Positions 1 to 10,085 of a DNA stretch of 64,000 bases are shown here, one piece after another. Source of the stretch: Fennellomyces sp. T-0311 (lineage: Eukaryota; Mucoromycota; Mucoromycetes; Mucorales; Lichtheimiaceae). The position numbers were made by a program, and so were the translations under genes. Below the pieces are notes generated by a model. It saw only the letters and a program-made list of their open reading frames with translations, searched no databases and had not been told where the DNA came from. The DNA is taken from the NCBI GenBank assembly GCA_025266875.1, contig JALLLT010000015.1:1-64000 (forward strand). Reading direction: 5' to 3'. Positions within the stretch are counted from its first letter, which is position 1; each line of letters begins with the position of its first letter.

Positions 1-2644
1 TTCAGCCATGAGCCATTGTCAATGACATGCCGCAGAGCAATTTGCTTTCCAAACTTGCGGGCAACGTCGAACGAGGTGGAATGGCGGTTAGTGTGGAACA
101 GGTGTTCCTGGATGAACTTGTTGAACTGTTCACCCTTCTCGGATTCGAAATGCAGTGCACAGCCGAAACGCTTGATGTTGTCAGGGAGATGGTGTAGTAT
201 GTGAAGTTTCGGCTTCGAACAGAGTCTGTCGTTGTTACCGGAAACTTCGTCAAATACATGGATCTCCCTTGTCAAATCTGCGATCGTTCTGCGAACTTCT
301 TCGAGATAGTCGTCGAAGTGATGCTCCACTGAGCGCATGAACACCAACGAAGACAACTTGCCGAGCTGAACGAAGACTGGTGCTACCACCTGCAGGCCCT
401 CATCATCTTTGAATGTTGTTGTTAAGATAATGGGTAAGACTTGGATCAGTTGCTTGAAATCTCGGCCAACAAATGAACCAGTATAGTTGAGCTGTCGTCG
501 AAAAGTACGGTTAAAACCTTTTGACGCCGAGTAAACTCTTAATGCATTATGCATTTGTTGCAGTTTGTCGGGATTATTTTTCAAGCGGTTCTTATACAGG
601 TCTTGCACCATGTACTTAACGATGCCGAGCATGACAGTATGCAGGACTTCAACTGGAGTGTCCTGCGAAGGGTCAAACGCTTCGAGCTTCAACAAGTCCT
701 CTGCACCAGTTTTTTTGAACCCTAATTCGGATGCAGTTTTGTAAAGTGGAAGTCCGTCAGGGTTGACTGGTCCATACGCAATTCGACATCGTCTATCAGG
801 ATCCGATGATGCAGCAACATAGTCCGCCCTTGTACGCTTTCTATATTGCGCATTGAGAGCCTCGGCGCTTGGCGGATCGTTGGGGGAATTGCGTGGAGTT
901 ACTTTGTTGTGGAAGTAGCAGCTGCGACAGCAATATAAGTCTTTAATCCCTTCAAGCAGCAAAGATCCGAATGGCAAGGGTTGTCTGCTTCGATGAGGAG
1001 TAGCGGTGCATAAACCAAAACATCCTCTTTGTGTTCTGCAGAGTACATGATAACGCCATCTTCCAGTTTCTTCAGGTCCTCCACTAGCTTTGGAACGAGT
1101 GAAACGCTATCTATGCCATGGCTACCGGGGACGGTGGCAATGAATAGTGAATTTTCACGCTTCATTCGTTCAGTGTAGCGCAATGCTGCGCATCTCATCA
1201 ACCAGCTGTCGTATTTGTTATACTGCTTTGACATATTACCGGAGGTGTCGTCGGCGAATAGGATCAGCGGGACAATTTTCACTTTGTAGAACTCGCCAGT
1301 TCGATTGAGCACTGGATGCTTCATGAAATGGCGAGTGGTAAGAAGGTGTGAGTGAAAGTCAGTCAGTGGTTCGTATTCGGCATCAGTTCTGCTGAGGCAT
1401 TGCTCTATGCAAACTGGTTCTGGGAACTTTGTCGCGAGATCTGTCACTCGGAAGTAAGTGGGTGCTTTCCAAAAAGCAAGCTGAAAGTGCCGCCCATTTC
1501 CTGGTTCAGAATAGTAGCCACGACAGTATTGCTGATCTCTAAGTGTAAAAAAGCCTTCGACCAAAAAGTACATCGTCACAGCCTCGTCCTTCGTCTTAAA
1601 AACGTCGCCAACCCACACGTCTTGGTTATCCACAGTCATCATTGGTTGCTGGAATAGCCTGTGCTGTTTCCATTTATCGCCCTGTTGCAATGAGATCCGT
1701 TGATCGGGCGTATAGTCAGGCAAAGTAGGAATCAATGCACTCTTCTGCAGATTTGCTACCAAGAGCTTCAAATGGTCCGACGGTAGGTTAAGAGACGCTT
1801 TACTGACCACATGTTCGCCTCCGACAACTGCATTGATCGATGTTTCTGTGGTTTTGAACTGAGATAGTTTGTTTTTTAGCTGCTGCTGAAAGTTCAAAAG
1901 ATGATCAACAGCAGGCAGTTTGAACTGGACCCCTCTTTCGTCAGCTTCAGCTTTCAGAACGAACAAAAGCTTAATAACATCGAGGAACTTCTTCAAATTC
2001 CTCTCGGATACCATGTCATCGTCGCCGTCAACAAGAGACAGTAGGACCATCGTTTGTAAGTCTACAAATGGGTGTTCATCACTGGTAAAAGTGTTCCAAG
2101 TACTGTTGCTGCCCACTGCATGTTACAGAGTTGCTCCATCCTCAGCAGCTTTTCGTTCAATATCTTCCTGCTGTCTCGCTTCTTCAGCTTCTGCTAATCC
2201 CAGCGCCAACACTCTAGCAATACCAGGGAATTCACTGAGCATGTATTCAGCTTCATCTGAGGTTAGCCCCTCAAATCTACTCCTGATTTGGTTGACGAAT
2301 CCTTCTGCATCATCATTAGGAGCTTCATGGCTATCCTCTTCGATGTCAGAACTGTACACCTCCCATTCCGGATGACCGAGGACAGAATCTGTCGCCATTT
2401 GAACTGAAGGCGATGGAACGGGGGGTGTCTGCTCCATTGACATTGCGGCAGAGGCTGGTGAAAGTGTCGACATCATGTCGGGTTCTACACTTCCACGTAC
2501 AATCGAATGACTAGGGTTCTGTCGAATGTGAACCTTCATTGAATAGCCACGAGTGAAAGTTGCCCCGCAGGAGCATTCAAACGGATCAGGTCTAAAGTTA
2601 AGTCGACCTCCACCGGGCACATTGGGGTTGGGATTGTAAGACAT
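1..2644 (-). pseudogene. Broken large transposase (KDZ/Plavaka-like), 3' end off window
   Basis: One reading frame runs leftward from the ATG at 2644 and is interrupted twice. An in-frame TAA at 2123-2125 separates a 173-residue N-terminal part from a 405-residue part in the same frame. A frameshift near 931-937 then moves the reading to another frame, which stays open to base 1. The N-terminus has a zinc-finger-like C-x-C...H-x(6)-H motif (FECSCGATF...VHIRQNPSH). The middle has FADDTSGNMSK and NKYDSW, and the shifted part has TPVEVLHTVMLG and HFESEKGEQFN. These motifs are familiar from large fungal DNA-transposon proteins; the KDZ/Plavaka family name is my inference. The C-terminus lies outside the window. 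An intron across either lesion is possible, but I see no good splice pair. Confidence 0.6.
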
Positions 2645-3508
2645 AGTTGGTAACAGTAAGAGAAGTGCAAAAAGTACATGACAAAGTCACACATTATGGG
2701 AGTATAAAAATGGAAGCTGGCAAATAATACAGCCCACTCTCTTCCTTTCCTGCATACACTTTTGTCTTATCAACTTTGAAAGGTATAGTACTTCATTCAA
2801 CAAGCAGCATCCTCACATTTTACGTGTTCACTAATACTGTATGAAGGGCACTGTGCAGCAAGAGGAGAAATGTTCAGCCCACTCTGACAGGTATGTTTTA
2901 TATAGTCTGCCTCCTTGTTTTTTGACACGATAGATATTTTCGCCCTATGGTACCGGCATGATGAAGGTGAAGTGATGCACTGGCGTAAATCCTTACTCAA
3001 ACACTGACACTTCAAAGTATAGTGATCTTTGCTTAAGCAAAACCTATGACTGTTACAAGCAACTCAGGGGTAACGTCATTACAAAGCACTTATGCTTTCA
3101 GTCATACTGATATATTTTATACAATGTAGCTGCACAAATCAAGGCTCTGTGCTTGTTACTTTCCAAGGCTCCCATTTGCTATTGACAGAAGCAAAAGCAT
3201 ACTTCCGCATACTCTTTCAGTAGACCGCCCTTTTCCCACTGGATTCCTTTTTTACACCACTGATAAAAATTTTTTTCATTCAAACAAATAAACTACCATT
3301 TTGATAAATGCTAAACAGCCATTGTTGGATCTATTTACAAAACTGTTGATTTATTTTTACAAAACTATTGATATATTTTTACGCAACTGTCGATTATTTT
3401 TGGAGGGAGTCATGCAAAAATATGGTCTTCCATAAAAGGAAAAAACGCTGCAGTTTAACTTTAATCCAGAAAGGCAACTGTATTTTTAGAATTTGGGCAA
3501 AAAAATCG
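2645..3508. other. Intergenic, AT-rich, no gene supported
   Basis: Between two minus-strand transposon relics. The only ORFs are short and show no domain or codon signal. A 72-residue Cys-containing frame at 2797-3015 on the minus strand is unsupported. A short triple repeat near 3336-3402 is listed separately. Confidence 0.5.
3336..3402. repeat. Three tandem copies of a ~24-bp AT-rich unit
   Basis: The unit TTTTTACAAAACTNTTGAT recurs three times with small changes (CTGTTGAT, CTATTGAT, CTGTCGAT). It sits just beyond the truncated end of the Tc1-like transposase relic, so it may be subterminal element sequence. Confidence 0.6.
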
Positions 3509-4458
3509 CTAGGTGTGTTGTTGTTTGCTCTCCTTCAGCATATGTATTACGTTGTCCACAAATTGCCGGAAATGATCCACCCTTGTTCCTTGTGCTGATC
3601 CTTGCCTTTCGAAATTTGGCAATTTCTTCAGTTTGGGTGGTATAACTGCTTCCTGAGAAAACGCCAAAATACCAGCAGCGTTGAGACACACAAAACTATC
3701 CAACTGCACAGAGAAGGACTTTTGCTTCTTGGGTCTTGTTGTGGCAACTGTGACAGTGGTCTTGGACAGCGTACACCCGTCGAAGAATAGATATTTGTCG
3801 GTGCTCCCTTGCAAAGCACGTACATATTTCATCCGAGCTTCACGGACAATGCCTTGTTCATTTTCGGATACTGAAGGACATTCGAGAATCCCAAGGCTGA
3901 AAGCGTGGTTCTCCAGCAGGTAGGTCTTGACGACATTGTTGGTGACTGGTTGCTCTATAAGCAGTTATGGGATCGTCAGCGTTTATTGATTCTTTTGATA
4001 TTCGAAGGTTACCTTGATACTCTTCGTTCAGAGCATTGGCTGCCTCTTTCCAAATGATCCTTGGACCATGCTTCTCGACAAATTCAGCTATAAAGAATTT
4101 CTGCTCGGTGGAAAGATCGACGGATAGTACTTCTGCACGTGATTTCCATCCAGGGACGACATCTGGATTGTCTTCGATCATATCACGAAGCTTATATGCC
4201 TTCGACTTTCCAATTCGATTGGATTTTGCCGCTGGCAATACCTTGGTGCCTCCGTTCTTGATCGCCTCAGTAAATTTACCAACCCGTTCAGGAGTATAGC
4301 CGTTGCGAACACTTAAAGTCCACACGTAGTCATCAGCTTCCGACGACACGTCTTCACTTTCGGCAGTAGCACATTCAGAGGTGTCTTCTTCCATGGCATT
4401 CGGAGTCTCACGATAGTAGAACTTTCCAGCCTCGTAGTAGAAAAAGATGGGTTGCATG
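3509..4458 (-). pseudogene. Truncated Tc1/mariner-like transposase
   Basis: The N-terminal HTH region (TLSVRNGYTPERVGKFTEAI, then PAAKSNRIGKSKAYKLRDMI) aligns block by block with the intact transposase at 6313-8003. So do the linker (NPDVVPGWKSRAE) and the start of the catalytic domain (KYLFFDGCTLS against DCVFIDETGF). The coding frame shifts near 3940-3995, explained either by an intron (donor GTAACC, acceptor CTTATAG) or by a frameshift. The frame stops at 3509, before the second catalytic Asp and the Glu, so it cannot encode an active enzyme. The first ATG of the frame (4505) lies only three bases after a TATATAAA box, so the ATG at 4458 is the likelier start. Confidence 0.65.
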
Positions 4459-4505
4459 GTGTGAGTTAAAAAAAACAATAGGCAGATTGGCTTGCGGGAG
4501 CCCAT

Positions 4506-4515
4506 CTTTATATAT
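4506..4515 (-). promoter_or_regulatory. TATA box of the truncated Tc1-like gene
   Basis: TATATAAA on the minus strand, about 50 bp upstream of the preferred ATG at 4458. Similar boxes precede the ORF at 5054 and the intact transposase at 6313. Confidence 0.5.
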
Positions 4516-4559
4516 TTTTCCTTGCATGAAAAATTTATGCAGCACGTATTGACAATTTA

Positions 4560-5054
4560 TTACTTCTTCAGCAACGGTCTAATCTCTTCTTCAAAGTACT
4601 TATTAATATCAGCATCGACATCTGCTGAGTCAGACTTCTGTCTTCTCGGTTTTCTTGGCAACTTGGGGAAACCATGGTTTTTAACTCGGTCGTTCACAAA
4701 ATTGTTGAGTGTCAAGTAATTAATCCCCATTTGCTCGGCAGCATCTTCACGGTAAAAGTTCTCTACGTAGAGCAAGCAGAGGGCAGTCTTGAATTGCTCG
4801 GGATTATAGTCTACGTAGTTTCCTCGCTTCTTCCCTTTGGCCTTTTCAGCAGCTTTTTTCCCGCGGGCTTTTTTACCAGCTGGAGGAGGGTCGGACATTG
4901 GTATGTCTCCTGTTGTCTCAGGTTGCTCGCTCCCGCCATTTGTCTCGCTAAGCCTGGTTGCAAGCTCATGCTCGTCGACGTCCATTTGAGATACGGGATT
5001 GCAGGTTGCTGGCGCTGTCGACGTGTTTGTGAGGTTCTTGTTGAAAAAATCCAT
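4560..5054 (-). CDS. Small HTH protein associated with the transposon cluster
   Basis: The frame opens at 5081, but a TATATAAAG box at 5101-5110 lies too close to that ATG, so the second Met at 5054 (MDFFNKN) is preferred, giving 164 residues. The N-terminal half is low complexity with a Lys-rich stretch (GKKARGKKAAEKAKGKKRG) that could be a nuclear signal. The C-terminal half (YNPEQFKTALCLLYVEN, then EDAAEQMGINYLTLNNFV) has the pattern of a psq/CENP-B-like helix-turn-helix. It lies 100 bp upstream of the truncated Tc1-like gene on the same strand, so it may be a second ORF of that element. No catalytic domain is present. It could equally be a host gene of unknown function. Confidence 0.5.
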   Translation of the reverse strand: MDFFNKNLTNTSTAPATCNPVSQMDVDEHELATRLSETNGGSEQPETTGDIPMSDPPPAGKKARGKKAAEKAKGKKRGNYVDYNPEQFKTALCLLYVENFYREDAAEQMGINYLTLNNFVNDRVKNHGFPKLPRKPRRQKSDSADVDADINKYFEEEIRPLLKK

Positions 5055-5100
5055 TGCTGTTGGGATGATTGCATAGTTCATATGCCAATCACGATTAATG

Positions 5101-5110
5101 CTTTATATAC
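5101..5110 (-). promoter_or_regulatory. TATA box of the HTH ORF
   Basis: GTATATAAAG on the minus strand, about 47 bp upstream of the Met at 5054. Confidence 0.5.
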
Positions 5111-5112
5111 CT

Positions 5113-5820
5113 TTTTCACTAGCAAAATAGGCGAGCTGTGATACCCTCATCGCTGATCATATGTGTCGGATGTTAAAATCGAGCATTAACTACAAGAGTA
5201 TTCAGGCTTTCCGGTACAGTACATTAATTTATTGTGCACATTGAGGACGACGAGACACATTTAATTATGTGCGTACACTTGGTATAGATATCGAGCTTTC
5301 AAATAAGTAACATAATTAAACGCTTCATTGGGCATAGCAGTAGCTCCGATTGGTTCACCATTACATCCAGGATTCAGATTGAGTAACAAATTAGTTGTGT
5401 GCCTTATGTCCAAATTTTCATCATAAGATTGGGCTTTAGACTGAGTACATCAACTTGTTACCAAGGATCAGCAGCACAGATATGACATTTTAGTCGTTAA
5501 ATTAAGTACTTCCACTTGGACACGTGTACATGTTATTTCAGTTTGACAATAATTGTGGGCATTGAGTAGTAAAATTAGGTACATAAGTTTAGCGTCCAAG
5601 TTCGTCATATAGGTTGAGTCCCCAATTGGGGATTCAGGCTTAGGTCATTCATCTATTGTTCATCTTCAGCGCAAAGATAAGAAGTTTTGAGTAAAGGAGT
5701 TATGCACATGAGTATAGTATTAACATCCAGTCCCTGAAACCTTTAATTTCGATCTCGTATTCAGCTGATATTAAGCCTACAGATTCGTGACCTTGGTTTG
5801 CCACTAAAGTTTAATCTCTA
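5113..5820. other. Intergenic with degenerate repeats
   Basis: No ORF of note. Diverged versions of the motifs in the adjacent tandem repeat (ATTAAGCNN..., CATTGAGTCC-like) recur throughout, for example ATTAAGTAC near 5501 and ATTAAGCCTACAGATTCG near 5771. The whole stretch may be an older, decayed repeat field. Confidence 0.45.
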
Positions 5821-6205
5821 ATTCATCGCTTGTATTAAGCACGTGGATTCAGTACTAGCATTGAGCCCCTGATGCATATAATTTGGGCCTTACATTCAGT
5901 GCATACATACGTAACTGACATTGAGCGGGAGATTGGTTTATCAATTAAGCCTGCACGTTCGATGTATGAATTTCCCGCTCACGTTCAATGTCTAATTCAG
6001 CGCTTGCATTAAGCACGTGGATTCGACATTACCATTCAGTCCCTCAGCCATACAATTTGAGTCTTATATTCAGTGCATACATACGTAACTGACATTGAGC
6101 GGGAGATTTGGTCTGTCTATTAAGCATTCACGTTTGTTGTCTGGATTTGCTGCTCACGTTCAGTATCCAATTTAGCACTGCACTAAGCACGAGGACGAAT
6201 TCGTT
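5821..6205. repeat. 174-bp tandem repeat, about 2.2 copies, upstream of transposase
   Basis: Copy 1 starts at 5821, copy 2 at 5995 and a partial copy 3 at 6169. Anchors are exactly 174 bp apart: TTAAGCACGTGGATTC at 5835 and 6009, and GTAACTGACATTGAGC at 5911 and 6085. Within each copy the element ATTAAGC occurs twice, at alternating spacings of about 64 and 110 bp, so the unit is itself dimeric. It ends just before the TATA box of the transposase gene. Confidence 0.85.
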
Positions 6206-6239
6206 TTAGAGTTATTTACACTATCATTTGTACATGAAG

Positions 6240-6249
6240 TATATAAAAA
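6240..6249 (+). promoter_or_regulatory. TATA box of the intact Tc1-like transposase
   Basis: TATATAAAAA about 65-70 bp upstream of the ATG at 6313, directly after the tandem repeat field. Confidence 0.5.
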
Positions 6250-6312
6250 TACCGTAAGTAGCTCACGAAGACGAATCAGTAATCATCTTACGTACTTTTT
6301 CTCGATTCAATT

Positions 6313-8003
6313 ATGAACAACACTCCTGCTACTTTCCAATTCATCAACTACGAAGCTGGCAACGAGGATTTTCAGCCCATTGCTCGCCGACACACTATCA
6401 GTCACCCCCCTTCCACAACCCAAGTCATAAACCAGCACCAGCCTGACAACAGTGATTCGCCTCGCCCCGTTCGACGTCGTACTGCGAAAAATAGCCAATC
6501 CACCGGCCTTCGCTTTCACTTTCACCGCCCACGAAATCCTGCTGAATCCCATGATGCCACTACGAGTATTACTGGGCCTCTCAGTATGTATCGATATGAA
6601 CATATTGGCGATCAAGAAGGTGGATATAACGTGCGGATATCTGGGCCCGCAAGGATCGAAGAGCTTAGTGTACGCGTCGTTTACCAAATTAAAATACTGC
6701 CAGAAGAAGCGGACATTCAAGCTATTACTGAACCAGAGCAAGATCAAGATGATGAACTACTTATACTATTTGAGGGGGTCACAGTAACCGAGTCCCCATT
6801 ATACACATGGACACGGCAATACTCACTCGAAAAAGTAACCAAATTCATCGATCTGATCGTGAATCACGGTTTGAAAGTCCAACAGGCTGCTCCAAAGGCC
6901 CAAATTGGACAAGCAACAGCATATAACATCTGGAGAGAATACTGCGAAGATAGCTCAATCATACCTGGGCTGAAGTTGAGATCCGAGGCGGAAAAGCCGT
7001 GCCATAATCTGAAGATCCAGCCCCTCCATACCAATTTTATTGAAGACCTTATCACCAAGCATCCCTTGCGTACCATCAAAGAGCTGCACTTTGCGCTGCT
7101 TACGGAATTTCCAGGTCAGTATTATATTCCTTTTTGCTTTATAGAACAACCAGCTAATATGCATCCATTTCTAAAAAAGGGTTTGCGATTAGTCCTTCTG
7201 CTATCCACCGGCACCTTACGGGACCAATGGGTTACAGTTACAAAAAGGTACTCGCTATCCCTCAGGCCCGGAACGATCCAGAAAAGAAGCAACAGCGCTA
7301 CGAGTTTATCAAGACGATTCGTGACGAAAGCATCAACTACATGAACGACTGCGTGTTTATCGATGAAACGGGTTTCAAGAAAAGCTCTTTACAGCCGGAA
7401 GGCTACTCGAAAAAAGGTGTACCATGCGTAGTTGAAGTTTCCACTGAACGAGGAATCAACCTCAGCTTAATCGGCTGTATGTCATCAGACGGCCTGATCC
7501 TACTTTCAAGACATGCACCAATAGAAGATGTGTTGGAGCATCACGAAACGATCGGCCAAAAGAGGAAACGTACTGCTAAATCATATGGTACCACTTCAAC
7601 CCACTTTCACGATTTCATCAAGAACCTGCTTCGGACGATGCAAGTGCTCGGTATGACGAACAAGTACCTTGTCATGGACAACTGTTCAATTCATAAAGGC
7701 GATGAGACCGAAGAGCTTATCAAGGAATTTGGCCATAAACCTCTCTTTCTGTGTCCATACTCCCCTTTCTTGAACCCAATTGAGAAGGTTTGGGCACAGC
7801 TGAAGAAAGAAGTCCATAAGATCCCTTTGTTCTCAGACAGTGACCTTATACAGCGCATAGAACAGGCAGCGCCAAGAGTGACTACGGCGCATTGTAGAGG
7901 GTATATTAGAAATTCACTTACTTTTTTTGATGCTTGCTTGGCGAAGGAGGATATATATCACGTTGGACAGTTTAGAAATACTGACAAACCAGAAAAAAAT
8001 TAA
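6313..8003 (+). CDS. Tc1/mariner DD34E transposase, apparently intact
   Basis: Two exons, with an intron at 7115-7179 (GTCAGT...AAAAAAG, branch site GCTAAT), give 541 residues. Splicing joins FPG to FAISPSAIHRHLTGPMGY, the expected second HTH of the family; the unspliced frame loses it. An N-terminal extension of about 150 residues precedes the first HTH (YSLEKVTKFIDLIV, then IGQATAYNIW). The DDE_3 catalytic domain shows VFIDETGF, LVMDNCSIH and FLNPIEKVW. The spacing from the second Asp to the Glu is 34 residues, as in Tc1 (DD34E). It acts in the nucleus on the element's terminal repeats. No stop or frameshift is seen. Terminal inverted repeats with TA target sites could not be located by eye, so the element boundaries are unknown. 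Confidence 0.85.
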
Positions 8004-8490
8004 AATCATAGCTTTCAAGACTTCGCTGCCATTTTCTAGAATTACTTCGACATGTATTCATTTTCCAAAATGAGAGGTATGCTTTCTGCAAGCAGTTGCT
8101 TTTTTCTTCAAAAGGTTTCCATTTTTGGTTTGAGGAGATCTTTTCCATGTGCATCATGGCTTTTTTTTGCCATAGATACCAGACTCCCGTTCGGATCAAC
8201 ATTTTACCAGCCAATAGCCGTCGTTTCCAACGAGATTTCCACATAGCCTCCTATTGCTTTTCCAAAGCGCCTCACAAAAAATTATAGTTTGGAACTGGAA
8301 CCACTGTACACACATTCTGAGGTCTCTTATGCGCCCGGATACATTATCTATCCATGATAATCAATATGCTTAGGCAGTATCTATGCACCTTCACAATGGC
8401 ACACAATATAAAATATATCATATGATTTCTTTTTAAAATGTAGGTACGGAGACCGGAATCACCATGTTGCGTGCATTAGAAGCAATGAAG
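8004..8490. other. Noncoding, presumed 3' flank of the transposon
   Basis: Short unsupported ORFs only. No terminal inverted repeat partner was recognised. Confidence 0.4.
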
Positions 8491-8494
8491 TAGA

Positions 8495-8819
8495 CGCAAT
8501 GTATAAGCCCGCAAATAATATCCGCAAAGGAAGCATGATTAGTGCGCAAACATTAGTCGCAAAAGAAGCTTGACCAGTCCGCAAGCATTAGCCGCAATGT
8601 GAAAGCGCAATGAATAAATCCGCAAAGGAAGCTTAATCACGCCCGCAAACTATAACCGCAATTTGTAAACGCAAAGTGCAAGCACGCAAAGAACTATCAC
8701 CATAGCCGCAAATGCACATTCACAGCCGCAAAAGGCAGCAGCACATGCGCAAAAGGTTTATTTTTGTCCGCAAAGCGATCTTACTTGAACCCGCAAAAGT
8801 TCTACCCAATCACCGCAAA
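8495..8819 (+). repeat. Array of ~19 CGCAA(A/T/G) motifs in one orientation
   Basis: CGCAA occurs at 8495, 8510, 8523, 8545, 8558, 8580, 8593, 8606, 8621, 8644, 8657, 8670, 8685, 8707, 8727, 8748, 8769, 8792 and 8814, always on the plus strand. Spacings fall into classes of 13, 15 and 20-23 bp. A higher-order block with spacings 22-13-13-15 (about 64 bp) occurs twice, starting at 8558 and 8621, and the last six intervals are all 20-23 bp. The bases between motifs are poorly conserved. It lies between the transposase and a Harbinger-like relic. Candidate roles are a transposase-binding subterminal repeat or a protein-binding array; the sequence does not decide. Confidence 0.85.
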
Positions 8820-8904
8820 GAGAGAGGAAAAATCCAGTATTATTATCTTCTGTGGTTGTTTCACCACGATATATCGTTATTCCAATACATAATTGACAAT
8901 ACCT

Positions 8905-9385
8905 GATTTTTCAACTTCTATATATGAGAATTTTCTACCAGCAGTACAAGCATCAAGTAAGTTGATGGAATGGTGCTATTTGCGATCCCAGAAGCGTTGC
9001 CCATTACTAGGAGGCTTGTGGATTACAACGAGTTTGCCTTCTATGGCTCCAGAGGCTCCTTGTAGCCTTCTGCCTGCATCGTAGTTGTTCATCGTTTCAG
9101 TAGGTGCCAAAAAAACTTGAACCACTTGCTATTCTTCTTCTGGTTATTGTTTATATCCATTGTTACTGCAAAATCAACAACCATACAGTTATCGAATGCC
9201 TTATTTGTTTGCTTGTGCAACCTTGATCTGGCTTTACAAATCATACAGAGCAACTCCATCAGCTGGGGCTGTGTGCGGCCTTCAGCCTCATTGACATTAG
9301 AGGGCAAGGTTTTTAAGATACTGGGGGATACCATGAATTTTTGGGCTATTAGACAAAAGTATTCATCCTCTCAGTCCCGACTCAT
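8905..9385 (-). pseudogene. Harbinger/DDE_4-type transposase relic
   Basis: On the minus strand, 8905-9080 reads GASGAIEGKLVVIHKP, then RFWDRK, an in-frame TAG, and HHSINLLDACTAGRKFSYIE. This follows the pattern around the first catalytic Asp and the NRK-HxSIN motif of DDE_4 (PIF/Harbinger) transposases, with Glu in place of the Asp in GAxDG. Upstream, 9089-9385 holds an open frame of about 98 residues in a different frame (EDEYFCLIAQKF...) that may be the N-terminal part. Frame breaks and the nonsense codon show it is dead. Confidence 0.5.
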
Positions 9386-10085
9386 CATTAAGATGAATAG
9401 AGAGTAACTTCCACAATAAAACAACGTCCATACTTTGATCTCGTCCTTCGAAAGTTTTTTCTGCTTAAGTGATACCACATCAAGCACCACACATGTTAAA
9501 AAATGAATAAGTTTTTATGATGGCTTAAAACGCCAGCAAGACACTACTGCAAGGAATATAGGAAAGAAGCGGTTCCAAGCTACCATGAAAGTCTGTAGAA
9601 TTCACTACAGCAGTATAGCTCAGACGAGTAATCCGTTTAAAAGCCGCAGTTATTGACCTTAAAGAGTAAAAAATGTATTATTTTCATTTTATACTAAAGC
9701 ATTGGCAGGTACGGGCATTGAAAGTGTGGCAAAAGATGATACTTGAGCTATGCAAAAATAAAGTGAAAATATTTTTTTTAGTAGCGGACGCATAATGGGG
9801 TACATTGATGACCATGGTACGCAAGTGCAATGCAACGAGGATACGTGTCAAAGTGTTTTGGCGAGTGCCACGTTTGGTCAGTCTTACTAAGCCTCGGGCT
9901 TAGTCCCCTATAAGTTACACAGTTGGTGATACACTATGTACCTTTTCTCCTTTGTTTTCTCCAAACTTTGTATTTACCACCGTAAACTCAGTGACTTCAA
10001 GTAATTATCTCCAACTGCCAGTTGGGAGGGTTTGACACTGTCCGCAACATTCATATCCATCTTCCTTTACTGTGCCAAAGCTACA
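9386..10085. other. Intergenic, upstream of the HET gene
   Basis: No ORF, repeat or RNA gene recognised. It contains the promoter of the HET-domain gene starting at 10086; no clear TATA box was picked out. Confidence 0.5.

Noticed and set aside
2797..3015. 72-residue Cys-rich protein on the minus strand
   Set aside because: No signal peptide, no domain and no splice or promoter support; probably chance.
8495..8819. CRISPR array reading of the CGCAA cluster
   Set aside because: Repeats are only 5-6 bp, spacers are 8-18 bp, and the organism is a eukaryote.
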